Shown here: one piece after another, positions 11,693 through 22,939 of the stretch | Numbering within the stretch: position 1 is the stretch's first letter | Layout: each line of letters opens with the position of its first letter | NCBI RefSeq assembly: GCF_021869535.1 | Contig: NW_026262734.1 | Location: 107,047,088 to 107,111,087, forward strand | Reading direction: 5' to 3' | Source: Mytilus californianus | Lineage: Eukaryota > Mollusca > Bivalvia > Mytilida > Mytilidae | Length of the DNA: 64,000 nucleotides | Translations under genes and position numbers: made by a program | The notes under the pieces: generated by a model | Seen by the model: only the letters and a program-made list of their open reading frames with translations | What the model was told of the DNA's origin: nothing | The model's database searches: none

Positions 11693-13799
11693 TTGTGTAG
11701 TCATCAGTACACGAACACATATGGTTATAATAAGTCAGATGTGAATCGTTGTGTAATCATCAGCACATTAAGATGTATGGATATATTAAGTCGAATGTGA
11801 AACGTTGAGTAATCATTAGTAAACAAACACATATGGTTATGTTATTAAATCAGATATGAAACGTTGTGTATTCATCAGTACACGAACACATATGGTCATG
11901 TTAAGTCAGATGTGAAACGTTGTGTAATCATCAGCACACGACTACATATGGTTATGTTAAGTCAGATGTGAAACGTTGTGTATTCATCAACACACGAACA
12001 CATATGGTTATGTTAAGTCAGATGTAATACGTTGTGCAATCATCAGCACACGAACACATATGGATATGTTAAGTCAGATGTGAAATGTGTTTAATCATCA
12101 GCAAACGAACACGTATGGTTATGTTTAGTCAGATGTGAAACGTTGTGTAATCATCAACACACTAGCCCATATGGTTATGTTAAGTCAGATGTGAAAAGTT
12201 GTGTAATCATCAGCACACGAACCCATATGGTTATATTAAGTCAGATGTGAAACATTGTGTAATCATCCGCACTCGTACACATTTGGTTATATTAAGTGAG
12301 ATGTGAAAAGTTGTGTAATCATCAGCACACGAACCAATATGGTTACATTAAGTCAGATGTGAAACCTTGTGTAATCATCAGTACGCGAACACATATGGTT
12401 ATATTAAGTCAGATGTGAAAAATTGTGTAATCATCAGTACGCGAACCCATATGGTTATATTAAGTCAGATGTGAAAAGTTGTGTAATCATCAGTACACGA
12501 ACACATATGGTTATATTAGGCAAGATGTGAAACGTTGTGTAATCATCAGCACACGAACACATATGATTATGTTAAGTCAGATGTGAAAAGTTGTGTAATT
12601 ATCAGTTCACGTACACATATGGATATGTTAAATCAGATGTGAAACGTTGTGTAATCATCAGTACGCGAACACATTTGGTTATATTAAGTCAGATGTGAAT
12701 AGTTGTGTAATCATCCGCACACGAACCAATATGGTTACATTAAGTCAGATGTGAAACGTTGTGTAATCATCAGTACGCGAACACATATGGTTATGTTAAG
12801 TCAGATGTAAAAATTGTGTAATCATCAGTACACGAACACATGGTCATGTTAAGTCAGATGTGAAACGTTGTGTAATCATCAGCACACGACTACATATGGT
12901 TATGTTAAGTCAGATGTGAAACGTTGTGTATTCATCAACACACGAACACATATGGTTATGTTAAGTCAGATGTAATACGTTGTGCAATCATCAGCACACG
13001 AACACATATGGATATGTTAAGTCAGATGTGAAATGTGTTTAATCATCAGCAAACGAACACGTATGGTTATGTTTAGTCAGATGTGAAACGTTGTGTAATC
13101 ATCAACACACTAGCCCATATGGTTATGTTAAGTCAGATGTGAAAAGTTGTGTAATCATCAGCACACGAACCCATATGGTTATATTAAGTCAGATGTGAAA
13201 CATTGTGTAATCATCCGTACTCGTACACATTTGGTTATATTAAGTCAGATGTGAAAAGTTGTGTAATCATCAGTACACGAACACATATGGTTATATTAGG
13301 CAAGATGTGAAACGTTGTGTAATCATCAGCACACGAACACATATGGTTATGTTAAGTCAGATGTGAAAAGTTGTGTAATTATCAGTTCACGTACACATAT
13401 GGATATGTTAAATCAGATGTGAAACGTTGTGTAATCATCAGTACGCGAACACATTTGGTTATATTAAGTCAGATGTGAATAGTTGTGTAATCATCCGCAC
13501 ACGAACCAATATGGTTACATTAAGTCAGATGTGAAACGTTGTGTAATCATCAGTACGCGAACACATATGGTTATGTTAAGTCAGATGTAAAAATTGTGTA
13601 ATCATCAGTACACGAACACATGGTCATGTTAAGTCAGATGTGAACCGTTGTGTTATCATCAGTACACAAACACATATGGTTATGTTAAGTCAGGTGTTAA
13701 ATTTGTGTAATCATCAGCAAACGAACACATATGGTCATGTTAAGTCAGATGTGAAACGTTGTGTTATCATCAGCACACGAACACATATGGTTATGTTAA
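11693..13799. repeat. Satellite-like tandem array, about 37 units of 56-57 bp
   Basis: The consensus unit runs GTTGTGTAATCATCAGCACA, CGAACACATATGGTTATG, TTAAGTCAGATGTGAAAC. Variants include ATTCATCAACAC, CACACGACTACAT and TTATATTAGGCAAG. Rare variants recur in the same order: the segment beginning near 11893 is repeated near 12841 (offset 948), while the later block near 12481 is repeated at 13261 (offset 780). This shows a large internal duplication followed by loss of about three units. Confidence 0.95.
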
Positions 13800-14440
13800 C
13801 AGCTAGTAACAAATGATAAGTAAAGGCAACAGTAGTATACCGCTGTTCAAAAGTCATAAATCGATTAAGAGAAAACAAATCCGGGTTACAAACTAAAACC
13901 GAGGGAAACATATCAACTATAAGAGGAAAACAACGGAACAACAGAAACACTGAACTGCAATAAAAACAAACGCCAAACCCCAACATACATAGAAACAGAA
14001 TATCTGATAACTACAACTGCCATATTCCTGACTTGATACAGGACATTTAAAAAAAAATGGTGGGTTGAACCTGGTTTTATGGCTAGCCAAACCTCCGGCT
14101 TATATGGCAATGTTAAAAAATACCGCTAAAATGATTCTACGTTACAGGAATACAGTACAAACAAACGCAAGAACACAAGCACAGAGAAATACACAAATAA
14201 ATCATATAAAAGTAAGTACATTACAACATGTAAACCACAGAATAACAATGGTCATCTCCCATGAATTAACGACAGCACAGGACACCACAAACTGCGCGTC
14301 ACATGCATGGATCAACGCCACAAAAAATGACGTATATATTATCACAGGTAATCTTGAAATTCATACAATTATATGGAACGAGATAAAAAAATCACAACTA
14401 TTTTAACAATACTAGTCCAACTAATTATTCTGATTATAAC
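13800..14440 (+). repeat. Dispersed mussel repeat, family B (plus orientation)
   Basis: The segment with AGTAGTATACCGCTGTTCAA, AATCCGGGTTACAAACTAAA and AACCTGGTTTTATGGCTAGC is a repeat I recognise from mussel genomic sequence. Its 14010-14110 portion is matched in reverse complement at 37660-37750. The family name and class are unknown to me. The 113-codon frame at 14065-14406 is read through this repeat and is not called as a gene. Confidence 0.65.
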
Positions 14441-14912
14441 GGTCTTGAAAGGCTATTTTAAATTAATGATGTGACGATGTTATAATTATTTGGACTAACA
14501 CAATACTTTATCCATGGAAAATGGAAATCAACTCGACTATACTGACAAATAAGACATATGTGAAATGTACCGAAAAATACAGAATTCAAACCACAAACGA
14601 TACATGCGATAAGACATAAAACAATATCTAACTATACTTACAAAAGTAACATCATAACTAAATACACGAATGTTGGATGTATAAATACCAAGACATGTCG
14701 TATAGCAATGCGAATTCACACTCGGCAAAACAGTCATATTCGGGAATAGGTCACGTTCGGTACTACTTAGCAGACAGACGACGTAGATGGTAAACCACAA
14801 TCTAAGACGGGGTAGAAATGTCGTTTAGACACAGACACATCGTATAGCGATAAGTGACATTTCTTCAAACTTAAGTTGACTATATAACGATTATTTGCTT
14901 TATCAGAAAATA
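14441..14912. other. No feature seen
   Basis: AT-rich spacer. An 87-codon minus-strand frame (14537-14800) shows no recognisable domain. Confidence 0.5.
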
Positions 14913-15075
14913 AGGAGATGTGGTATGATTGCCAATGAGACAACTATCCACCAAAGTTCAAATGAAGTGGATGTAAGCAATTATAGGCAACCGTATGACC
15001 TTCAACAATGATAAATGCCCATACCGTATAGTCGGTTATAAAAGGCCCCAACATGAAAATTGTAAAACAATTTAA
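14913..15075 (+). repeat. Dispersed mussel repeat, family A (plus)
   Basis: Starts GGAGATGTGGTATGATTG and continues through CAATGAGACAACTATCCAC, CCTTCAACAATGA and CCATACCGTATAGTCGGTTA. The same family recurs at least ten more times in this window in both orientations. It is short, with no coding potential, and behaves like a SINE or a MITE fragment; the class cannot be decided here. Confidence 0.85.
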
Positions 15076-15079
15076 TCTA

Positions 15080-16100
15080 AAATCAAAAGTAATAAAAAAA
15101 AACATAATTATGTGTTGCGACAAATGAAAATGAATACCGGTATTCAATCCAGCAAGAATATCAAATGGTTGTCCCCCAAGTTTAAATTGAAGTTAAAATT
15201 CTTTATCTTTGTAATCGCAGTGCCTTTTCGGGCATTATACATTTTTGACACATTTATTCACGCTTTCATACACCTCTTTGTCACTCCGCTCAATCGGATT
15301 ACAGCACAATAAAACACGCATAATCATTGATGTGGAAGAGAGTTCTAGTTTTGAGGATAAAGAGAGATAACTCTATATTTATCATTGACACTTTAACCAA
15401 GAAGATCAGCATCAAAATTTAGTTTAAAAAATTCACACATTAGAGATAAAAACATTTTGTCTTCGATTATCTTACACATATAAACAGGTTGGTTTTACTG
15501 AGAAATTTTATATTGGGTAATTTGTTATTAATCTGTGATGATAAAGTTCTCCTTTGGTTATATTGAGGACATTGGAGTAAACAATGTACGAAAATAAAAA
15601 AAAAAAAATAATATAAGCATAATCATTTTGAAAATGTCCTATCTGAGCGAATTATGGGTACACGTTGGTATATATGGCAACTTAAAAGCTTCCAATTAAA
15701 TTGAGAAATTTGCTGTTTGATTAACGTACAGGGACAAATATTTTATGCATATTCAATCATAGTATTTTTATAATTATAATATAAAATCAAATTATCTTAT
15801 GAAATATACTTGGCAAATTTAGCTCAAAGTTTTTGTGCATTACATTTGCTTTTTTGTTTCAATTCTACCCACTCGTTTCTTTAAATATATCAGAGTGGGA
15901 TACCCGTACATGAAACTTTGGTGTATTTCCTTGTTTTTATGAATCAGAATAACAAATCCTTTTTTATATAGATTTTTCTCAATATTAAACATCGTATCCC
16001 CACAGCATCATTTATTTTTATTAAAGCAAGTGTATAATGCCTTTAGTTTATTTCTAGGAGTACTTGTTCAAAATGAAACCGAAAGCTTCCACGTTAAGGT
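15080..16100. other. No feature seen
   Basis: AT-rich unique-looking DNA without a convincing exon. The 66-codon frame at 15112-15312 ends in family-A-adjacent sequence and is not supported. Confidence 0.5.
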
Positions 16101-16217
16101 TCTGCGGCTCTTTTCACAAAAAATAATAATAGTAAAAATATTCGTAAGTCATACACATTTCAGTATAACTTACGATCAATTTTAATCGTAAAGATTTTTT
16201 GTGAAAAGAGTCGCAGG
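16101..16217. mobile_element. Small MITE-like inverted repeat element (about 117 bp)
   Basis: The left end TCTGCGGCTCTTTTCACAAA and right end TTTGTGAAAAGAGTCGCAGG are inverted copies over about 24 bp with two mismatches. A nested pair, CGTAAGTCATAC and GTATAACTTACG, lies inside. The shape fits a miniature inverted-repeat element. No clear target duplication was identified. Confidence 0.7.
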
Positions 16218-17281
16218 ACTGTTGGTTATCTCCCGTTTCCACTCAAGACAAGTGTTTTTCACTTTTTATCAGTATCTATCTATCTCTGTTTCCATATAAA
16301 CAAAAAAGGGGGAAGTTTTTAATAAGTGTTCGACTTTCTTTAAACCGGACGTGTTTATCTCTAATTTTGATTTATTCTAAAGATACTTTTATCTGTAGCT
16401 ACTCATCACCGATGAAAGATAGTAATAGCGGTTTTTATATCAGTAAAATTTTATCAGACAATGTATATCTTGAAATGAACTCAGAGAATTTGAGAGCAAA
16501 TCTGATCCAAATCATCAAACAGAAATCGGCCCCCCATTAAAAAAAATTTACAATGAATTGTCATTCTCACTCCCTTTTTTCGTTTATACGAAGTTTGCTC
16601 CATTTTTTGTTAAAGGCCTAAAGATGTAAGCCATGCAGGTAACAATATAAAATCGGGTACAGATACGGAAAAGATCGTTTATGAATTTTCAAATCAGGTG
16701 TTCTGAATTAACTATGACCACCACCCACGATCCTAAAATGCATCTATTTCAGTAATATGCATTCAAATGTCTTTTTTTCAGAAAGAAATATTGAATCATG
16801 ACAAGTGGCCTATGTCAAATATATGGGCATTCTCCGGGAAATGTTATTTTTCTAAATTTTAGTTTTATGTCATACCAAATTAAAGAATCTGAGGCAAATT
16901 AATGCAAAATAACTGAATAATACTCAGTTAGTTCAAGAAAGAGATGGGAAAACATCCGTTGATTAAATTCTGGAAATAATTTGTAAAAATGTGATACAAA
17001 TTTTGTACATTTTTTTTTCTCGTATTCATATTGTTTTTGCAATGATCATTTGCTATATCTAGCAAAACGGTTCAGCCTTTGAAAAAATCGACGGTAAGGT
17101 CAAGAGTCAAGTGCGTGTCTTCTTTGAATAAAACTGAAAGTTGACAAGAGATTTCATCAAATTTTCAACACAGTCTTTTAGAAAACTGTCAATAAGAAAT
17201 AAAGGAGCCAATATAAACGGTGGAATTTGCCACAAATAATGACATGAGCACTAATTACAGAAACGTAATGAGACTTATATC
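16218..17281. other. No feature seen
   Basis: AT-rich sequence with no recognisable gene or repeat structure up to the LINE remnant. Confidence 0.5.
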
Positions 17282-17700
17282 AATGGAATCATATGGAATT
17301 CGCTAATCCAAAATTCGTCAAAAGCTATTAACTACAAAATTTTTAAGAAAAACTTGGAATTTGAGGAATATTTTAATATTTTGGACTTAAAAGATTCCAT
17401 TGTTCTTTGTTGATTTCGAACGACTAATAACAAATTGCCGATTGAAACAGGAAGGTGGCAAAACATATTAAGAGAAAACCGTGTTTGCCATCAATGTAAT
17501 AATCGACAAATTGGAGACGAATATCACTATATATTTGAATGTACTTTTGTTTATCAAAAACGTACAGAGTATTTATCCTCCTATTTTGTAAAACGACAAA
17601 TACAGTTAAATTCTTTGAACTTATGCCGAGTACACGAAAACCAGCCCTGAAGAAGCTTTGTTCATTTATAAAAAAATATTAATACTTTTATTTGTCCTCC
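17282..17700 (+). pseudogene. LINE (non-LTR retrotransposon) ORF2 3' remnant
   Basis: In one frame from 17282 the translation reads into a stretch containing NYKIFKKNLEFEEYF, then a TGA stop at about 17413, then FRTTNNKLPIETGRW and a zinc-knuckle-like segment, CHQCNNRQIGDEYHYIFEC (C-x2-C-x10-H-x4-C). This arrangement is the C-terminal region after the reverse transcriptase of many animal LINEs. A frameshift near 17640 leads to RKPALKKLCSFIKK before a T-rich tail resembling a 3' UTR. The reverse transcriptase palm is absent, so this is a 5'-truncated dead copy. Subfamily not determined. Confidence 0.75.
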
Positions 17701-17954
17701 TGGCTAGTGACTTTTGTAACCTCTCTCCGTGTTTTGTATATATTGTAAATAGTTATTGTTATCTCTGTAATGATGTCATGCATTGGCTTTATGAGAATAA
17801 AGATATACAATCAATTAATTCCTGGGGTTTCAATGTAAAATATTATATAGTTTCAGGAAATAACAAAATTTGAACTGTCCGGTGATCAGTTATATAATAC
17901 CTTTTACTAAAAAAAATCTTCAAATGTTGATAATGTTTGACTTCTTATGAATAT
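17701..17954 (+). other. Probable LINE 3' UTR and AT-rich spacer
   Basis: T-rich sequence with TTTTGTATATATTGTAAATA and an AATAAAG word near 17798, following the LINE remnant. This is plausible 3' UTR of that element. The 71-codon frame here is not considered a gene. Confidence 0.4.
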
Positions 17955-18165
17955 AAACATATATTGTTGCGGCCAGTTTTTATTTGTGGAGGAAGCTGGA
18001 AAGAACCAGGAACCTTCGGAACAAAATCTGGCAGTCTTCGTCAATGAAGACGTCTAACACACCTGCCTAGATATGTGTTCGAACTCACAACCTCAGTGCT
18101 GACGTGCTAGTGTCAATTGTAGATGGACTACCTAAACCAGAGACATATACAAGTATATAGATATA
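17955..18165. repeat. Possible dispersed repeat
   Basis: Contains GAACCAGGAACCTTCGGAAC, AATCTGGCAGTCTTCG and GTTCGAACTCACAACCTC. The last phrase resembles a pol III B box (GTTCGAANNC), so a degenerate tRNA-like SINE is possible. There is no second copy in the window to confirm this. Confidence 0.4.
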
Positions 18166-18167
18166 AG

Positions 18168-18450
18168 AAGATGTGGTATGAGTGCCAATGAGACAACTCT
18201 CCATCCAAGTCAAAATTTATAAAAGTAAACCATTATATGGTCAAAGTACGGTCTTCAACACGGAGCCTTGGCTCACACCGAACAGCAAGCTATAAAGGGC
18301 CCCAAAAATTACTAGTGTAAAACCATTCAAACGGGGAAACCAACGGTCTAATCTATATAAAAAACGAGAAACGAAAAACACTTATGAACCACATCAACAA
18401 ACGACAACTACTGAACATCAGATTCCTGACTTGTTCATGCTACATGTTCT
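18168..18450 (+). repeat. Dispersed mussel repeat, family A (plus), long copy
   Basis: AAGATGTGGTATGAGTGCCA, GAGACAACTCTCCATCC, a CCTTGGCTCACACCGAACAG variant, CTATAAAGGGCCCC, AAACGAGAAACGAAAAACA and a 3' CAGATTCCTGACTTG. It is one of the two most complete family A copies here (with 36646-36915). Confidence 0.85.
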
Positions 18451-19243
18451 TGCAGATGAAACAATATCTTAAAGGCTCTATTGCTGTTTTTAATTAATAT
18501 TTCTTAATTGAAACACAGGGATCCTATAATATTTTCATATCTATAACGGAAATGTTTACAGCAACAAATAGTATTTTTAAACAATAAATTCTGTGGATGG
18601 ATTTTCAAAAAACTTAAGTGAAAATTTGCACATTTTTCGTCGCTTTTAACAGAAATCCCATACATTTATAAATTGTTTTAATTGAATTATTATCTCTGAT
18701 ATGCGACTTTAGCATATATATTTGATTCGATATACAGATGCGAATTAACGATTTCTGAATGCAATATAAAATTTCATTAAAATCCGAGAAATTGCCCAAT
18801 TACGTATACTTTGACTTTAAGAACATTTTTATAAAAAACGAAAAAAAGAAATCTCTATGTCCAATCACTCTGTCGACAAACCAACTTGAATGATAACATA
18901 CATCAATCAATTGAGGGGAAATTTTAGAATAGAGTACGAGAACACAATAATCAAAAATACATTTACAAGTGATTTTTGTCTACTTGTTTTATGTATGAAT
19001 AGGAAAATATTAGGGTCAAATAAATTTATTATCTGAATTCCAAAGTCATGTTGACTATTTTTTTCATAAGAATAAAAAAGAGAAATACACATGATACACA
19101 TTGATCATCACAACCAAAATACAAAATAAATTTAAATCTGATTCATATTTGCTGATACTGAAATGATACTGATGAATAAATTAGATGATATTTGTAGTAA
19201 CACATTTTCCCCTGGTTTGAAATGGTTCTTTTTTAAAATTCAG
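18451..19243. other. No gene; 3' part homologous to 61.19-61.34 kb
   Basis: AT-rich. From about 19107 onward the sequence aligns with 61193 onward (CTGATACTGAAATGATACTG versus TTGATACTGAATTAATACTG), marking the start of paralogy between C1q loci I and III. Confidence 0.5.
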
Positions 19244-19354
19244 CTCAGCAACAGCGGAAATGGGATTTACTTGAAAGAAAATTGGCAAATATTGAAAAGA
19301 AAAATGACACGAAACTGCAGGAAACTGTCAACCCAGACATTTTAACAGAACTAG
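19244..19354 (+). pseudogene. Coiled-coil exon of C1q locus I
   Basis: A candidate exon lies between a pyrimidine-rich acceptor (TTTTTTAAAATTCAG, AG at 19242-19243) and a donor, CTAG|GTAAAT, at 19355. The open frame reads as a Lys/Glu/Leu-rich helix (QQRKWDLLERKLANIEKK...) and ends in phase 1. That is the phase needed to join the C1q exon at 29160, which would begin V-S-L-T-A-H-P. A paralogous exon is at 61339-61424. C1q-domain proteins of bivalves commonly place a short coil between signal peptide and C1q domain. The downstream C1q exon is broken, so this locus is scored as a pseudogene; no signal peptide exon was located. Confidence 0.55.
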
Positions 19355-19402
19355 GTAAATATGAATCATTATAAAAAAGCAATCAATATACTCCCTCCGG
19401 CT

Positions 19403-19640
19403 GAATCCCTCGTTTTGTATAAATTTGCCCTCACGTCTATATTTCTGAACTCAGTTTATTATTTCTCAGACGATAGATCGGTGAACCCTCATAAAAACGA
19501 ATACTCGCAATAATAAATTACAATCAACAATGAAATATTACCGTTTGTTCAATTCAACGCTACGTTATCAAAAGCTAGGTGCGAAAAACATATTAAAGAG
19601 TGACCCCCCACTTCGACTATGACTCAATTTCTATTTACAA
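19403..19640. other. Start of a block absent from paralogous locus III
   Basis: Similarity to 61.43-61.47 kb stops at about 19402 and resumes near 25.88 kb with 61.47 kb. The intervening 6.5 kb is therefore extra in this paralogue. No gene is seen in this first part. Confidence 0.45.
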
Positions 19641-20375
19641 TAGTATGCATGTGTCATTTTAAAAGTGTTTTTGGTCCATATCCTGTTTTATTTGAATCTG
19701 ATTCTTAGGTATGCTTATTTAATTTGACTCTTTAATATGTATGCTTATCTTATTGATAATTATGTGTGCTACTTTTTCATGCTTGTGTATGCTTGTCCTG
19801 AACCTTAGCTTATTGTGATGTTATGTATATATATATGTATATATTTTCGTTTGGGCTTGTATTATATTTGCCTTCGGGTTTATATGATCCGTTCATCCTA
19901 TTTTGACTCCTCAAAATTCAGGAGTCTATCCTAAATTGAGGTAAATTGTATGGCTTTCCAAATACTGTTTCGATTCCTAACATCACTGAAGAGACATTAA
20001 TTGTCGAAATCCGGATATGGTGTACAAAAACCTTTGCACCTTTTGTTTGCGGTATAACATCTTTTCCGCAAGTTTATTGTTTTCTGTTTAGTATTAAATT
20101 TATATTTAAGATCCATTTATTACATCGGTGATCCGTTTATTTGGCAATCGCCAATGGCAGTCAGCAGGGTTTAAGAATATTTGTTGTTCGACCTGTTAGT
20201 CAAATGCGTTTTGTTAAAATATACTTTTTCACTTTTTTGGTCTTTTGGAAAATGTTGTTTGTGCTGTATTTAGACCCCTCTAACAAGAAATTTGTTTTGC
20301 ATGCACACGTATAAAAATTGCGGTTTTTATCCAACGCAATCATAGGTTTGAACGTTGTTTTCAATTTAGACTTGT

Positions 20376-20380
<5 letters not shown>
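19641..20380 (+). repeat. Dispersed mussel repeat, family E
   Basis: Contains GGTAAATTGTATGGCTTTCC, AACATCACTGAAGAGACATT, GACCTGTTAGTCAAATGCG and TAGACCCCTCTAACAAGAAA, phrases I recognise from mussel dispersed repeats, possibly a retroelement 3' region. No coding domain is visible. There is no second copy in the window, so the call rests on recall alone. Confidence 0.45.

Positions 20381-20382
<2 letters not shown>

Positions 20383-20406
<24 letters not shown>
20383..20406. repeat. (TA)n microsatellite
   Basis: Uninterrupted TA dinucleotide run. Similar short runs are at 1857-1871, 2702-2718, 27783-27806 and 44581-44597. Confidence 0.9.
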
Positions 20407-20407
<1 letters not shown>

Positions 20408-21227
20408 CATAGTCGGTTTTAAAAGCTTTCTTGTGCTAATGTTTTTTATTGCTAACTGTGCATATGTTCAATTTCTAAGTACAGTTTACTCACTTAATTA
20501 CTTACTTATTTATTAAATGTAAATAATTAGGTCTTTCCACTTGTCCGTGGAACAGATCGGGAACACTACCTTATATGGATATGCACAAATTAGCATACTT
20601 ATGTCCTCGCACAAGTAATTGTTTATTTACGTATATGTTGCAATTTTTTTTACCTGAGTTTTTGACCACTCCATTAAATGAGTAACAATGCATGATGGAC
20701 TACTACGTGTTTACAATCAACCGAGAACACATGTTATTTACTGAAATACAACACATCTTTTCAGGCATTGCAGGATTAAAAATTTCGCTTAGTTTTTTAT
20801 TTTTTGTATCCACATTTAATTATAGTCCGTGATATAAAGTATTCGTTCCATGCTCAGATTAAAGAGTTGTTGTTTCTATGCAATGATACGAGTGTTTGAA
20901 TTACCCGAAATGTCGCAATTAATATGATTGATGATTATACGGGGATTTCAGGTATTCATCCCTAAGACAGCAACGAAACAACAGTGAAAAACGCAATTAC
21001 CCAGAAGACAAACTTTCATTCAGAAAGTTAAAAAAAATAAGGGATCCCTGAATTTTGGGTTCGTAAAAAAAGGGGAAGACTTAAGAGTGTGTCAAATATC
21101 TGTTGGGGTCACTAAAATTTCCCCGCTTTTCACAAAAAAGATATATTACCTTCTTTTATATTTAAAAAGTCATTTAAATCGAGGAAGGGTATGTATTTAT
21201 TAATTTGTCTTTAAGAAACAAACACAT
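20407..21227. other. No gene; includes a family D end and sequence echoed at 34 kb
   Basis: Near 20531 is AGGTCTTTCCACTTGTCCG, resembling the end of the family D element. The 20940-21227 segment (ACAGATATTTGACACACT-like and CGAGGAAGGGTATG phrases) matches 33770-34070 in reverse complement, so it belongs to the same duplicated unit as the 21.2-24.6 kb repeats. Confidence 0.5.
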
Positions 21228-21439
21228 GTAATCATCAATCGGGGCCATTTATAGCCAACTATGTGCGACAAGGACGTGAACTTTGATATGTTTTGTGAAA
21301 ATTTCAGCGTTGGGTCTAAACCTATTATATTTCTCTCATTTATTGGATACTTTCTCTTCTCGTTTTGTATATAAATTAGGGCGTTGTTTTTTTTTTTATT
21401 TTGAATTGTTTTACACAAGTCATTGTTGGTCCCTTTACA

Positions 21440-21545
21440 GCTTACTTTTCAGCGTTGAAGGTCGTCCTATGATTGCTTACTTTACTATATTGTGTCTTAG
21501 ATGGAGAGATGTCTCATTTGACACTCATACCTCATCTCCTTATTT
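21440..21545 (-). repeat. Dispersed mussel repeat, family A (minus)
   Basis: Reverse-complement family A: GTTGAAGGTCGTCCTATGAT, AGAGATGTCTCATTTGACAC and a CATACCTCATCTCCTTA 3' end. Copied again at 23155-23275 by the tandem duplication. Confidence 0.7.
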
Positions 21546-21817
21546 CTATATACAAAGCACGTTTTAGAAAACCTAAATGGGCAACATGGCACCCACTATG
21601 ATTCGGAGGATTTAAATGATTGAAGATATTGCACATAAGTCAATAGGACAGCAGCCGAACGATAAAAATACCTCTTTTTTATATTTTGGGATAAAATTAG
21701 CAACAGACGAACTTCATCGATGGACAAAGTATACACAATATGTTAATTAAGCTATTTACCTTCCCCGCTTTTTATAACACAATTTTTTGAGAATACTGAA
21801 TATTATGATGTACTTAC

Positions 21818-21997
21818 TTTTAGATCAGGTCCTGATAAAAAGTTTACACATCCAGTGCAGACAAGTCTGCGTCTGTCGTTACATCCATACTGCCGGGCAG
21901 CCTGTAACGCCACAACGGGAACATGCTTGAAATTAAGCAGTGTTTCAGTGCCATGTTCTTTGTGTTTTTCGAAGCAGCAATGTTTTTGGAATGACAT
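21818..21997 (-). CDS. Cys-rich 60-residue first coding exon, copy 1 (unknown protein)
   Basis: Starts at an ATG and runs exactly 60 codons to a canonical donor (AAAA|GTAAGT on the minus strand, GT at 21817-21816), phase 0. Cys/His pattern: C7, C8, H12, H15, H25, C39, C47, C50. The closing segment RRRLVCTGCVNFL has a CxxC pair typical of a zinc ribbon or knuckle. I do not recognise the family. It is duplicated almost without change at 23543-23722, where residue 2 is P instead of S. A promoter-like motif cluster lies about 340-440 bp upstream. No downstream exon was found in the window on the minus strand, so it may be the first exon of a gene whose remainder is far away, or a duplicated gene fragment. 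Confidence 0.5.
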
Positions 21998-22337
21998 TAT
22001 ACAGGTTTAAAAGTGCTCAAATGATTTTTATACTGGACAGTGGTCACTTCATTGGAAATTTCACTGTTTCACGCCGTGAACTATTGCACAGACACAATGA
22101 ATAACAATGGACAAAAACTGTTCAACTACTTTTACAAGGCGAAAAAGAAAGTCGAATCGTGAGGCCAGTAAACAACATTTTTTTTAATCTGAGCATGCAA
22201 ATTGAAGATTATGTTATATATTTTACATTAAACACATTGGCTGAACAAAAACATTTATTATGAGAGTCCCAGACACTATATGAGTTGAGAGTTTTCCCAC
22301 TTATTCCACGTGTTTTAAGTGATAGCAAACTCTTAGT

Positions 22338-22439
22338 AGCCCACAATGCATTGTAGTTCATTGAGTCGATTGGTCAGTTTTTCAAGGCCATGTTTACTTT
22401 CTATTCGGGAAATTACTATGCAAATATATTCTGACGTCA
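22338..22439 (-). promoter_or_regulatory. Promoter-like motif cluster upstream of the Cys-rich exon, copy 1
   Basis: Reading on the minus strand: a CRE, TGACGTCA (22432-22439); an octamer, ATTTGCAT (22418-22425); a CCAAT box (22369-22373); and ACTACAATGCATTGTGGG (near 22340-22357). The last resembles ZNF143/STAF sites (CCCANAATGCATTGYG on the other strand). All four are kept in copy 2 and in the inverted copy at 32.5 kb. Such combinations occur in animal promoters and in snRNA distal elements; promoter function is inferred. Confidence 0.45.
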
Positions 22440-22470
22440 GGAAATCTAGAGAATTGTTCTGATTATTATT

Positions 22471-22939
22471 AGGTCTTTCCACTTTTCTGTGGAAAGACCT
22501 ATTGGTTTTGTTCTGTTTCTTATTATTTTTTTCTTCTTCCGCCAAACCTTTTTCTTGCGGTATAAAGTTGTTTCGCAAGATGTCGCTTAGATATTTTGGA
22601 AATTATATCAAACAGATATTGCGCTTTTAAAACTCATCTTGTTAAGCGGAAGACTTTTTTATTGTAAGAGTTATCTCCCCCAAACACTGGTTTTCTTATT
22701 AGTGTATTTCCTCCGTAACCAAAAGAGATAACGACACAATTTGTTTTTTTCTTATTTGTTCGTTACATCCTCAGGATTTTTTTTGGCTGATTTGGATCGA
22801 AGCGATCAGGTGAAATCTTATGGAAGTTATCTACCTTTCCCAAATAAATTTGTCGTTATGTTTTTGTAACTCATAAACCGTACGCCGTATAAACCTAGAG
22901 TCTAATTATTTGAGTTCCTTGGGTCCTCACTTAGAACAT
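22471..22939. mobile_element. Family D TIR element, truncated copy
   Basis: Begins AGGTCTTTCCACTTTTCTGT, which forms its own hairpin with GTGGAAAGACCT. It is cut off at the tandem-duplication junction. The complete version follows at 24197-25343. Confidence 0.75.

Larger units (their letters stand above)
21228..22939. repeat. 1.7-kb tandem duplication, copy 1
   Basis: Nearly identical to 22940-24651 at an offset of about 1,712-1,725 bp. It contains, in order: a GGGGCCATTTATAGCC segment, a family A fragment (minus), the Cys-rich minus-strand exon, a promoter-like cluster and the first 470 bp of family D. The junction at 22939 falls inside family D, so D was already inserted when the duplication occurred. 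Confidence 0.92.

Noticed and set aside
10074-11720. Several long minus-strand open frames
   Set aside because: They lie in the 110-bp and 60-bp tandem arrays and flanks. The repeated FVLSCSCLMVDCLSFIMYLP-type peptides come from translating the repeat, not from a gene.
11693-13799. Repeat array resembling a CRISPR at a glance
   Set aside because: Units are contiguous, with no constant repeat separated by unique spacers, and the context is eukaryotic.
13735-14406. Open frames on both strands
   Set aside because: They read through the satellite end and the family B repeat; no domain.
17658-17873. 71-codon frame after the LINE remnant
   Set aside because: Hydrophobic run from a T-rich 3' UTR-like region; no independent start context.
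21283-21567. Plus-strand frames in the duplicated unit (also 22995-23213)
   Set aside because: They cross family A and a poly-T run; conserved only because the DNA is duplicated.
22338-22439. Possible snRNA gene, because octamer plus ZNF143-like site resembles a distal sequence element
   Set aside because: No snRNA-like sequence or proximal element is recognisable at the expected distance; kept only as a promoter-like cluster.
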